The notes under the pieces were generated by a model that saw only the letters and a list, made by a program, of their open reading frames with translations, was not told the origin of the DNA and did no database searches. Position numbers and translations under genes: made by a program. DNA of 64,000 bases from Lamellibrachia satsuma (Eukaryota; Annelida; Polychaeta; Sabellida; Siboglinidae). Of this stretch, positions 26,601 to 36,900 are shown in pieces. The stretch is taken from positions 4,117,501 to 4,181,500 of the forward strand of contig BSQZ01000033.1 in the NCBI GenBank assembly GCA_033239005.1, written 5' to 3'. Position 1 is the first letter of the stretch; every line of letters begins with the position of its first letter.

Positions 26601-27638
26601 CAACGCATGAATATATAGGTCAAGACCATCAGTGCATTTTCTTAAAAATAAAAACATCTTCTTTCTGTCAAGGACTGGGCTCCTTAAGAGCACTGTAAGT
26701 CCTGCGATGTGTTTCAACGTGTCATCCACACTGCCTGCTCAGCACCTCTCAGGCGCTGGACCAGGAACTGGTGGGTTAGAGATAGAGACCACCACTGTTT
26801 GAGTCCAAGACAGTTTGCACATTTACCCCGTGTTGGGATATTGTACTTCCACTGACACCAGGTAAAAAGGATCAACGGCCTTTAGTGTCTCTTCCAAAAG
26901 ACACTAAATATCATTATTCAAACAAATACAACACATTAAAAGTTTCGTACTCAGGAATTTACCAATGTCTGACATTTTAACCTTTAGTGCACCTTAGTAA
27001 GGACAAGTGTGTACACATTTGTTTCCATTAACAGATAGGCTAAGTATAGAAACAGTTCTTGAACTGTAGTTACATCAAGTCGCACACAAAATACATATTA
27101 TACTAACCAAAATGTTGCTTTCTCAGATCAATGAAGCTGAGAATATTGCATATTGTTACTTGTATTTTTTTACACATGTTTAACATACACGAAATTACAT
27201 TATAATAATAATATATTTATTTATAAAATAACAGTTAGGTAGGTTTTTGAGATTAAAGTCGTTTCAAAATAAAACCTTTCGAAACAACCAAATAAATGCA
27301 GTGCCTGTACTGTAGGAGAAACGCCAAGTCTCCAGACAGTTACTAGTTAGATAGTTACTTAGTAAGTCAGATAGTTAGTTAAGACGACACACGCAGCGTG
27401 AACAAAGGACACAAACAATCTCACCATTCGAATAACCATACGGAGATTCTGACGCCCCATCACTCAGACCACTCAGTATCTCCTCCTTGCCAACGTCACT
27501 GTCTCCGACGAGCAGAAACTTCAGCAAATAGTCGTACTGTTTGTTTGTATTTCCAGGGTTTGGTGACGACGGTGGCGGCGGAGATGCAGCGGCGCACATC
27601 ATGTTCGCCAGCGTCAAACTACGGATTTCGCACCGCAT
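11631..27638 (-). CDS. RAB40: RAB40-like small GTPase, 5' part (exons 1-3; remainder off the left edge)
   Basis: Rab-family GTPase of the Rab40 type; in vertebrates Rab40 proteins carry a C-terminal SOCS box and act as substrate receptors of Cullin5 ubiquitin ligases. Three exons are seen: 27425-27638, 17613-17673 and 11631-11691. All have AG/GT borders and matching phases (1, 2, 0). The joined protein has the P-loop [11 protein letters not shown] (residues 45-55), then [18 protein letters not shown] and [20 protein letters not shown] (switch II). As in Rab40, the P-loop lysine is not followed by Ser/Thr; here it is Glu. The start is the first ATG of the open frame (27638); ATGs at 27602 and 27599 would remove 12-13 residues and are equally plausible. 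The remaining G domain and the SOCS box were not found down to position 1, so intron 3 probably runs past the window edge. Introns are long (9.8 and 5.9 kb) and transposon-rich. The gene is divergent from PALB2. Confidence 0.92.
12972..13012. repeat. CG/CA alternating tract (Z-DNA prone)
   Basis: ACACACACATACGCACGCGC followed by ACTGCGCACGCGCACGA. Confidence 0.55.
13688..13730. repeat. Perfect 20-bp-arm palindrome
   Basis: Arms ATTCCTACATAACATTGTGA (13688-13707) and its exact reverse complement (13711-13730) with a 3-bp centre TAT. It can extrude as a cruciform. No transposon ends or target duplications were seen around it. Confidence 0.95.
14235..14352. repeat. 59-bp direct duplication
   Basis: CAGACTGACATGTCAGGGAA and the following bases occur at 14235 and 14294 with three differences. 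Confidence 0.9.
18572..18784. repeat. 53-bp minisatellite, 4 copies
   Basis: Unit GCTGACAACAGTGACTGTAC and on to TATGCCAAGTCT, four copies essentially identical. Confidence 0.96.
19605..19738 (-). mobile_element. MITE remnant with TACAATTAC repeats
   Basis: The right end, read in reverse, is CTGGGTTATGCTCAATTACA followed by ATGGTAAATTGTAATTAC. It resembles the start of the copy at 47893 (CAGGGTTGGTTCAGTTACAA, then CGGTAAATTACAATTAC). The CAGGG start suggests a hAT-type non-autonomous element. Confidence 0.5.
20434..20466 (+). mobile_element. L2/SINE-type 3' tail
   Basis: TCTGGCGCTATATCAAATAA followed by ATTTATTATTATTAT matches the GGCGCTATATAA-(TTA)n tail of L2-like LINEs and their SINEs. 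The preceding 140 bp may be the body, but no second copy is seen here. Confidence 0.55.
20790..22510 (+). pseudogene. LINE remnant B, reverse transcriptase and C-terminus
   Basis: Broken frames read [87 protein letters not shown] and a tail ending [23 protein letters not shown] before a stop. It is a jockey/CR1-group RT. The GVPQGS glycine is Asp here; several stops and frameshifts. Confidence 0.85.
22740..23000. repeat. Diverged tandem repeat, unit about 60-65 bp, about 4 copies
   Basis: CAGCCATTATTGGCCCAATT-like blocks recur near 22799, 22860, 22926 and 22980, each followed by TTTTT-CA-TGGCAGGCCAA. Confidence 0.6.
23110..24540 (+). pseudogene. CR1-like LINE remnant C (5'-truncated)
   Basis: RT part (23135-23614): [57 protein letters not shown]. 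After a frameshift come a broken FADDTKVF and a C-terminal frame (23878-24441) with [20 protein letters not shown] and a stop. The 3' end has the hairpin TTGCCATC-N14-GATGGCAA. It was a 5'-truncated insertion; the RT C-terminal part is still 187 codons open. Confidence 0.88.
24541..25260. other. No confident gene
   Basis: An 92-codon frame (24918-25196, plus) and minus-strand frames overlap here without any recognised domain. Confidence 0.4.
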
Positions 27639-27857
27639 TAAGTACCCATTTTAAACCAAACACGTCGAAGAAAATACGTAGAGTCTATACTGTATGAATT
27701 CGTTGACTAGTGTCACAAAAGTTTCCATGAAGACGTAGTTACGTGCAACGCATTTCTTTGAACAACATTTTTCCTCCACACACGTACTCCACTTCCGAAG
27801 TCAGATGCAGGTGGAATGACAGTGCGCATGCGTAAGAATGTAAACAAGGTCACTGAG

Positions 27858-27868
27858 TTTGCGCGAAA
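27858..27868 (-). promoter_or_regulatory. E2F-type site (TTTGCGCGAAA)
   Basis: Reverse complement is TTTCGCGCAAA, a match to the E2F core TTTSGCGC. It lies about 92 bp before the PALB2 start codon and is the mirror partner of the site 11 bp further on. Binding is inferred from the motif. Confidence 0.6.
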
Positions 27869-27879
27869 TTTCGAGGCAG

Positions 27880-27890
27880 TTTCGCGCAAA
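27880..27890 (+). promoter_or_regulatory. E2F-type site (TTTCGCGCAAA)
   Basis: Second E2F-core match, 70 bp before the PALB2 ATG. With the preceding site it forms an 11-bp inverted repeat with an 11-bp gap, all positions matching. Confidence 0.62.
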
Positions 27891-27959
27891 ATTCAAAAAA
27901 TTAAGTACAATTCAAGTTGTGGTACATAATACCATTATCAACGATTCATCTGAATAACC

Positions 27960-30900
27960 ATGGATAGACAAATGGTTAGTACGATTGATATACATTATTA
28001 TTAAACTGTGGGGAAAATTTTAGTTAAAGAACGGAGAAAATTGTGGGCGATAATAACAACAAAACATGGGCTCAACTTCGTTGAGTTTGATGACAGTTTG
28101 GTACCCGCCTGTCAGTGACAGTGACGTGCGGTCGCTTGAGCTGCATTGCTACTTGGCCGCGCTGTGGTCGTTTTCACTGCAGCCTGTCTGTAGGGGAAAT
28201 ATCATTATTTAAAGTTTCCACCCTGACACCCTTTTTGCACCCCGAAAAAAATAGTTACGAATAGGGAGAAATCAAATTACATTTGCAAACTGTCTATGAT
28301 ACTTTTTCTGTGTACATGCTTAAGTTTGTAGTTGTTGGTTAGCATAAAGAATGTGTCCCTGTGTACGAAAATCTTTCTCACAAGTTTACGCTGTAAGTTG
28401 TAACAATGTTATGATAATGGTTATCATATATGAACATTTCTGTTTTTGCAGATGAAAGCACAATTGGCTCAACTGAAGAAAGACCTGGAGAAGAAGCAGA
28501 GGAAATTAAAAGTGAGCTTTGATATTACAATTAGCATATTTCTCAGAATTTGACAGCAAGTGTTTCTGTGAAGTAATTCCCTCACAACCAAGAACATTTA
28601 ATTATAACTTTTATTGGGGTTGTACGTTTTAAAACTATATGGAAGTGTTTATTTTATTTCAGGTTATCAATCAATCAAAATATTTATTTCCAACAACGCA
28701 TATGGCATACAGTCAGTATATTATATTATGGCATTGTGTAATTAAATAAAAGGTCATGAACATGTGTACAATACTATGCCAAACTATCGTTGTTGTAACT
28801 AATTGTGTTTCAGAAATGGAGAGAGTAGAAGTTTTTGCGTAAAAATAATAACTTTGGTAGATAGTCAACATCCACAGATACCAACAATAGTAGCTGTTCA
28901 TTTCTTCATTTAATTTTAGTGTGTCAATGTCAACCCTTACCATAATGGTTGCATGGTACCAGAATATCCTAAATATTTACATATTTTAAAAGATTATGCA
29001 GTCTGATGTTTGGAGGAGGCAGCCCTCTTAGTTTATGTGATGGCTGGTGTTTTTCAAGATGTGTTCTTTTCTTGTAGAACTGTGAGAGTCTAGTGCGAGC
29101 TCGAGATCATGTGCGGCAGAAAATACTGGAACAAGTGTTGTTGAGCAAACAGTGTGATTCTAGCAGTGAGTCTCGGCACAGGAAGACACTGGTCAAGTTT
29201 GGAGGAAGGGAAGAGTTTGACATAGTAGGGAGAAGGACGCAGGGCAAGGGGGAGGCAGTGGGTTCTGTGGATGACAGTGTCAGTCGTAACACCAGTCATC
29301 ATGCAGTGAGTAATGCCTCAGAAAATGTGTCATGTACAGAGCAGAGTAAAGATGTTTCACTGCTTGCTGTGCTCTCAGATGCACATGAAAGCAAGATACG
29401 TGATGAAATCAATATACCTGAATTACCTTCAGCTGTGTCATGGACCAGGGATGTCATTGGGGAATCGCTCATTAACAGTCAGTTAGAGAAGAACAGCGAG
29501 TGCGTCAACAGGTGTACCATCAGTACTAGCCATACAGCAGACAGTGTTTCTGCGTGTAAAGCAAACAGTGATGTGAGAAGTCATATCCAAGAAATTGCTT
29601 ATACAGCACGAGTAGTCGCTATGGGCTCACCTACTGCTCATGTTACTGACAAGGAACAAGGGCCATGTCTAGATTATCAGAGATCTTTGAACAGTCAGAA
29701 TTCATCTGTGGAAAATGAAGAAGCAGTCAACAGGAGGCTGACAACATCAGTTGAGATGTCGATGGGGTCTCCTGCACATAATGTAAACACAGACAAATTG
29801 GGTGAATCATGTGTGCAGCATTCTCCACAGACTGAGGCACACAGCTTTGTTAATGCAGCATTTAACATTCCTGGTGGAATACTCTGTGCAGATGTCAGCA
29901 AGACGTCCACTCCATCTGATCCTAGACAGAAGGTTCCACCTACTGCATATAACACTCGCCCCATTGCCAGAGACAAACCAGGAACTGAATACTATGATAC
30001 TGATGGCGGTAGTCCACTTGTTGGGTTACAAGGGTGTGGAAGTGGGGAAGAGAGGACACATCAGGAAGACACTCCTTCACAGAGTCAACCACTGATAGAT
30101 TTAGCAGTGAAACAATCCCAGTCATCTTGTGTGACATCCGATGTCAACTCAGATGATAATATCTCCACAAATGCTAGTTACATGGCAAGCAGTGTTCCAT
30201 CTGTCAGACTGAGGAAAGTCACAAAACGCAAATCAGAGGGACACTACAATGACTTAGGAACCCGAAGGAGCAGCAGACTTAGAAGTATGTCTGGCAGTAA
30301 AACAAGTTGTTCTCTTTCATCAGATTCAAACACAGCAAAGACACAAGATTTGGTGCAAGATTCTGAGTTTGAAGCTACCCCCGTAGATGTATTGTCTGAT
30401 GTGTCAGGAGTGTTGGAGACAGCAAGTCATCTGGAAGGTTCACTTGAAGCAAGCAGTGGCAGTAGGACAGGCAGTGCAAGGCGCGGTTGTGGCAAGAGGC
30501 TTGGGAAAGTAGCAGTGTCATCACATAAATACAGTACAAGATTTGTTACAAGACATAGTCCATGTATACTGGAGCCATCTCAGAGCATGACTGACAGCTC
30601 TGCACAATACACACAGTGTAGCTCACCAGGGGGGTCCTTACTGTCTGATATAGAACAGGTACTTAGTAATCCATCCATGTTGAGTGATGTTGTCTATTTC
30701 TCACTGCCAGACGTTGAATTTGGTGGCTTAAAGTTGCAGAAGGCAAAGCAGAATACACTGTGCAATGCAAAGACAGAAAGTGAATTGTCAGTGTCAGGCA
30801 GAACACCCACCACAAACTCTCGGTGTAAGTCAGACAAATACAGCACACATTTGGAAATGGAAGACGCAACTGAGTTCAAGTGTGAAGTAAGAATTGAGCA

Positions 30901-33900
30901 AGAGAACAGCACTGAGATGAATGATCCTGTATTGGAAATGAAGAGTATTGTAGACGATGTGCAGGGAACCACAAGGTCAAGTGAAGGACGTCTGTCGCAG
31001 GGTGACAGATCCCCTGTTGTGTCTCAATCTTTACAAGAAATAAATCCTCATGGAAACCTACATCTACAAACTGGCAGTCATAGCCAGGAGGAGTGTGCAA
31101 CAAAGAGAATACAGACCAGGAGGAACAAGTCATCCTGGAGGAACAAGTCATCCTGGGGAAAACAGCTGAGAAAACAGGATGCACATTCAATTGTTCAGAC
31201 ACCGGTGAAAACATCCAAGGAAGATGTATCCCAGAATGCCAATGTGGAAGGTTCATATGGAAAGAACCTACATTGGAATACAACATCACAAGATACAAAC
31301 ACAATAAAAGAAACAAAAATAGACCATCATACACTAGTGCCTACAGACAATGCCTGTGATAAAGTGAAGCTCAGTGTTGACTGCTTTGCAGCATCAGAAC
31401 AGACAGTAGTTTCAGATTTCCTAGGAACCACATATGACGCAGTGCCTCATGGAGACATGGCCAGTCCCCAAGTCACAGATCCTGTGTTTGATGTTCAACA
31501 CCAGATATCTCTCCTGTATGGATCCAGTCAATCTACCCGTGGACGTGAGGCTGTCACAGCAGAAGTAGATGAAAGATGTCACATGCCCCTTGTCAGTAGC
31601 TGCCACAGGCGCAGAAACACGACCACCAACACAGTAGATAGGTAATTTTTAATTACAGTGCTTAATAGGATCACTTCATGTCAGAGCAATGTGATTCTAT
31701 TAAGCAGCTGATTAACTTAAGTGGCATACTTTAATACAACATAAATTGAGCATGATTCCATCCCAGCCAATATATTCGATACTACTAAATGGCTGATTGT
31801 GATACTCGTAATTATGTTAAGTCTACAGTACAAACATTATGTTAAGTCTACAGTACAAACATTATTGCTGACAACACTGTAATGAAACTTTTGCTATTTT
31901 TATATTTTGTCATTGCTATGTGACATGCTTTTAACTTTTGGCATAAACTTAAATGCATGAATGATGTACTATGGTTTCAATTCTATGATGTCACAAAAGT
32001 TATTAAAGTTGACATATTTGTGCACATTTTCATGTTAAATGTTGATTGATATTCCCCTTGAGCTATGGCTGTCTGGTGCTATAAGCACTGTCAGACATCA
32101 TATTGATTGGCAGTGAAGACGAGTTGTTGCATACCTACCTGTATGTTTATTGTGACTGTTTCAGGAGCTGTCCTCTGCCTGGGGACATGGTTGACCTGGA
32201 AACAGACCTGGTCACACAGTCTAATACGACCACTTCCACATTGTTTAGTGGTAACTGTCCTCTGAAACTAGTTCACTCTCTCAGGGTAAGTGTTGAACAA
32301 TTTTCCCAAATATATAACCTGTGCCTTCCATTCCCAGACCCCCAAAGAAATTATTTACGCTATGCTAGCTAGTCATGGCTACTGTATTTTTTTTTGCCCC
32401 CCCAATCACACTGGAAACATTAAAGTTCCCGAAGCCAATAATTCATTTAATAGACCTTTCTTCTTAGCAGACCCTTATTAGTTACCCTGATTAATGATGC
32501 CACTGAGATCTTCTGTATGGTTCACTTTATGAGTTGTATTTATAAAAAAAAGAATGATTTTTAAAAGTTTGATCATTGGTAGATTTCACATGGGATTACC
32601 CAGTGGTCAGTTTACAGTGCAACACTATTTTAAAAGATTGCAAAAAAACCCAGATATATGGCAAGTGGACAAGGAAACCATTTGCTTGTTGAGAGTCCAG
32701 TTGGATCAGTTCGTTAATTGATGTGTTTTCCCAGGTCTCCAGCCAACACTGCTGCCAAGTCTCAGTGAATAGATCATCCAAAAAAATGCTCCAAGAAATC
32801 TGGTTGCATTAGTGTGGGAAAATGAACACTCATTTGCTATTAAAAAATAATGTCATGATTTGTATACGCACTATAGACTGGAGTGACTGCCGTTTGTGTG
32901 GTATCCTTACTAATGTTATTACAATGGAGTCTTGTTTATTCACACACTTTGGTTCCCAGTGATGTTGGCTGGATAAACGAATCATGCGGATTAATGAAAC
33001 AATGTATCCAATTGAGAAAGAATAAAACAACATGTAACAGTATGAAAAACATTCCTTTCTTTTAATAGAGACAACATTCTCTTTGAATACAAGTTACATG
33101 TTATATACATTTTATATATGCATTGTATTTTATTGAGAAAAAATAAACTATGTGTAACACTGTTACAAGTACATCCAGTATTAATTTCTTTTAAAACTGA
33201 GATAGTTCTGAGTACATTACATATGCAGTCAATGAATGATCAGAACATCAATGTTATCCAGAGCCAGTGGTTTGGAAAAAGTCTGTCGCTTTATCCGTGG
33301 AATCTATGACTGGAGATGCCACGTCTAAATTTAAACCTCACCAACCAACCGCGGGAGTAGCATAAATCAGCAGGGACATCCAGTCGCTTCTCCAGTTGTT
33401 TTGCTTTTAACATCATTAACAACACAACGGTGAGAACGGATGTCTATAAACGGATGTCTGACGTCTTGAGATACACTCAACCATTTGTCCGACGCACACA
33501 CGATGTCTCCAACAGTAGACTTGCCGACTTTTATGTTCAGCGTTTTCTCTGCCCAGGCTTGTATGGCAGAATATTTCAGCTGTGGGTGGTCCCTCTTAAA
33601 TTGACATATCTGGCATTTATGTCCGGCATTGACTTCACAATGATGGTGTTTCATTGACGGAGAATCTTCCAGAGCATCGAGCTTGCGTTTGACGTGCGTT
33701 TGTGCCATGTTTAGATCATTACTGTTTCAAATAAATTGAGCCTCTAATTTATAGAGTTGTGGTATAACTATTGATTGCAGTAAAGTTCAACTGCAAATCT
33801 GTTTCAAGGAAAGCAGTCTTAGTTAAATATGCTCAAACGTAACCATGAGCACACTGTCTTAAGAATCAAACTGTTGCCTATGAAAACACTTAAGAGTATC

Positions 33901-36900
33901 CCACTGTATTGTAAGTTTATTGATCTCTATAAAATTACGGGCACATGGACAAAGATCAAATAATGTCGATGTGAAGTTAAAGCAAACACTGACTGCTAAT
34001 TGGCCAGTAGGCTTCACGCTAATGTGACGCCTTTCAAACTTACAACTTGATTTGCTCACAACCGGGCAGCTGCAGCGATGATTGACTCCGCTCGGCTGAT
34101 TTTCTAATCAGAGATCAACCGACCGGTTATCTGAATCAGAATACAGTGTTATACGGCCGGTTGGTTCCCCAAAACAGCAAACGGAGCCGGAAACATGAAT
34201 AACCGGATTATCAGAGCAATTAACATGGTGTTGAGATGGCTCCCACACAAAAACGTGCAGATCGCGGAACATCCGGATTATCGTAGAACAGATAAACGAG
34301 ACTCCACTGATTTCTTAAGTTATATTGAGTGTACTTTGAGAGAATGTTCTAACCTTTATGTTTTCTTTATCTAATTGTCAGATTTGTCATGTCAGAAATG
34401 TGATATTAGAACTTGCAATGTGGATTGTTGTATTTATTGGTCTATTGTTCCGTTTGTTTATTTTTTGGTCTTTTTGCACTGGTCATCAATATAATTATTT
34501 TATAAGTAATGTTGTGCTGGTTAAACTGTGTATTAGTCACTTTGCACTGTTGGTCACTTGGTGCTGAACGTGATGGTCACTTGGTGCTGAACATGATGGT
34601 CACTTGGTGCTGAACATGATGGTCACTTGGTGCTGAACATGATGGTCACTTGGTGCTGAACATGATGGTCACTTGGTGCTGAACATGATGATTACTATTT
34701 ACCTGTCTTAGACGGACACAGATGAGGAGATTGTGTGCATTGACACGTGGAGAGATAAGGGAGATGTGATAGTGTACTGCACCCACCACCAGGTTGTATT
34801 GTGCAGATACAGCACGGACAGGACCTGCAGACAAATGACACTTGGACACAGCGACCAGGTGTGTATTCATTGGGCAAAGTCAAGTGTCCTAAAGCCAAAC
34901 TAAATGGTTTCAGCTCTGGTTAACATAAATATATAAAATGGTGTTGCATAACTTGCATTATGTTTGATGTACATTGCTGTCAATTTATAATTACAAACTG
35001 TATGTGTACTGGGATAGACTTGATAGATTAGATAATTATATTATAATGGATATAGTTGCTATTAATTTGCGAATTTCATCTAGAATACGTAAACATTGTG
35101 TTTGTGTTTACTCATTAATAATTAGATAAGGTTAACTTGCATGTGCATTGGCAAAAGTCAGATGGTGTGTAGTGTTGATTGTAAGACAAACCTCCAGATC
35201 ACTCATACACAAACCAACTGACACATTTATTTAGTCATCATGTGGAAATTGGTGTAATTAAATTATGACAGAATTATTACATACATTGTAATTTGTAAAG
35301 TTGGTGACCCACAATGCTTAAATATTAACTATTGAGCTTCATTTTATTTTTGTAGGGTAGTACATTTCAGCGGGTACACCTACTGACAAGCAAGAAAGCT
35401 ATTGCCGTTGTAGCTGTCTTGATGTCCAGTTGTGGGGTCATCCATGGAGAGTTGTATAAAGTGACCGGGAGAGAGGGTGTTACTGTGTACCCTCTAGAGT
35501 TCACCAACAGGTCAGTGATAAGCTGGTTACAGTTGAATAGTTGTCTACTTGCTTATTGTTGAATGTCATCAGAAAGATGCAGGAAATTGTTGTTGTACAC
35601 ATCATATGCTTTAAATTTTTTATGAGGTTTATTGATATTTCAGATATAGAGTGTAAAGTGCATTTCAGTACGTTTTGCATATGCTTGATTAGATAAAATA
35701 TAAACAGTAATTTAGTAGAGCAAATATGTTTTTGCTATGTAATAAAAATTATTATTTTTAAGTAACATGTTATTTGTTGACAGAGTACCATGTTTGCGAA
35801 AATATGTTGTTGCTCTTTGTCCCAGAAGTCTGGGGTGAGGCTGGCATCGATACTGATCCATATCTCCACTCCCCCATCCCTCACTCTCATGGCCACTCCC
35901 CCAACCCTCAGTCTCGTGTCCACTCCCCCATCCCTCACTCTCATGTCCACTCCCCCAACCCTCAGTCTCGTGTCCACTCCCCATCCCTAACTGTCATGTC
36001 TACTCCCCCAACCCTCAGTCTCGTGTCCACTCCCCCATCCCTCACTGTCATGTCCACTCCCCCATCCCTCAGTCTCGTGTACACTCCCCCATCCCTCAGT
36101 CTTGTGTCCACTCCTCATCCCTCACTCTTGTGTCCACTCCCCCATCCCTCACTCTCGTGTCCACTCCCCCATCCCTCACTCTCATGTCCACTCCCCATCC
36201 CTTACTCTCATGTCCACTCCCCCATACCTTACTCTTGTGTCCACTCCACCATCCCTCACTTTCCTGTCCACTCCCCCATCCCTCAGTCTCGTGTCCACTC
36301 CCCCATCCCTCACTGTCATGTCCACTCCCCCAACCCTCAGTCTCATGTCCACTCCCCATCCCTTACTCTCATGTCCACTCCCCCATACCTTACTCTTGTG
36401 TCCACTCCACCATCCCTCACTTTCCTGTCCACTCCCCCATCCCTCAGTCTCGTGTCCACTCCCCTATCCCTCAGTCTCGTGTACACTCCCCCATCCCTCA
36501 GTCTTGTGTCCACTCCTCATCCCTCACTCTCATGTCCACGCCCCCATCCCTCACTCTTGTGTCCACTCCCCCATCCCTCACTCTCGTGTCCACTCCCCCA
36601 TCCCTCACTCTCATGTCCACTCCCCATCCCTTACTCTCATGTCCACTCCCCCATACCTTACTCTTGTGTCCACTCCCCATCCCTCACTCTCCTGTCCACT
36701 CCCCCATCCCTCAGTCTCGTGTCCACTCCCCCAACCCTCAGTCTCGTGTCCACTCCCCCCATCCCTCACTGTCATGTCCACTCCCCCATCCCTCAGTCTC
36801 GTGTACACTCCCCCATCCCTCAGTCTTGTGTCCACTCCTCATCCCTCCCTCTCGTGTCCACTCCCCTATCCCTCACACTCGTGTCCACTCCCCCATCCCT

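Larger units (their letters stand above)
17674..27424. other. RAB40 intron 1
   Basis: A 9.8-kb intron with two dead LINEs, a 53-bp array, a TACAATTAC-type MITE remnant and an L2-like tail. 25200-27424 shows nothing but a possible LINE 3' tail near 25320-25590 ending AATAAATTTCATTTCATTCATT. Confidence 0.55.
27639..27959. promoter_or_regulatory. Bidirectional promoter between RAB40 and PALB2
   Basis: Only 321 bp separate the two start codons, so both first exons and their 5' UTRs must start here. The stretch is richer in CpG than the surrounding AT-rich introns and shows no obvious TATA box. It holds two E2F-type sites near the PALB2 side. Promoter function is inferred from layout. Confidence 0.75.

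Noticed and set aside
29093..31645. 850-codon frame as a single-exon gene
   Set aside because: It is PALB2 exon 3; the frame begins at a GTG inside the exon and its stop lies just past the donor at 31642.
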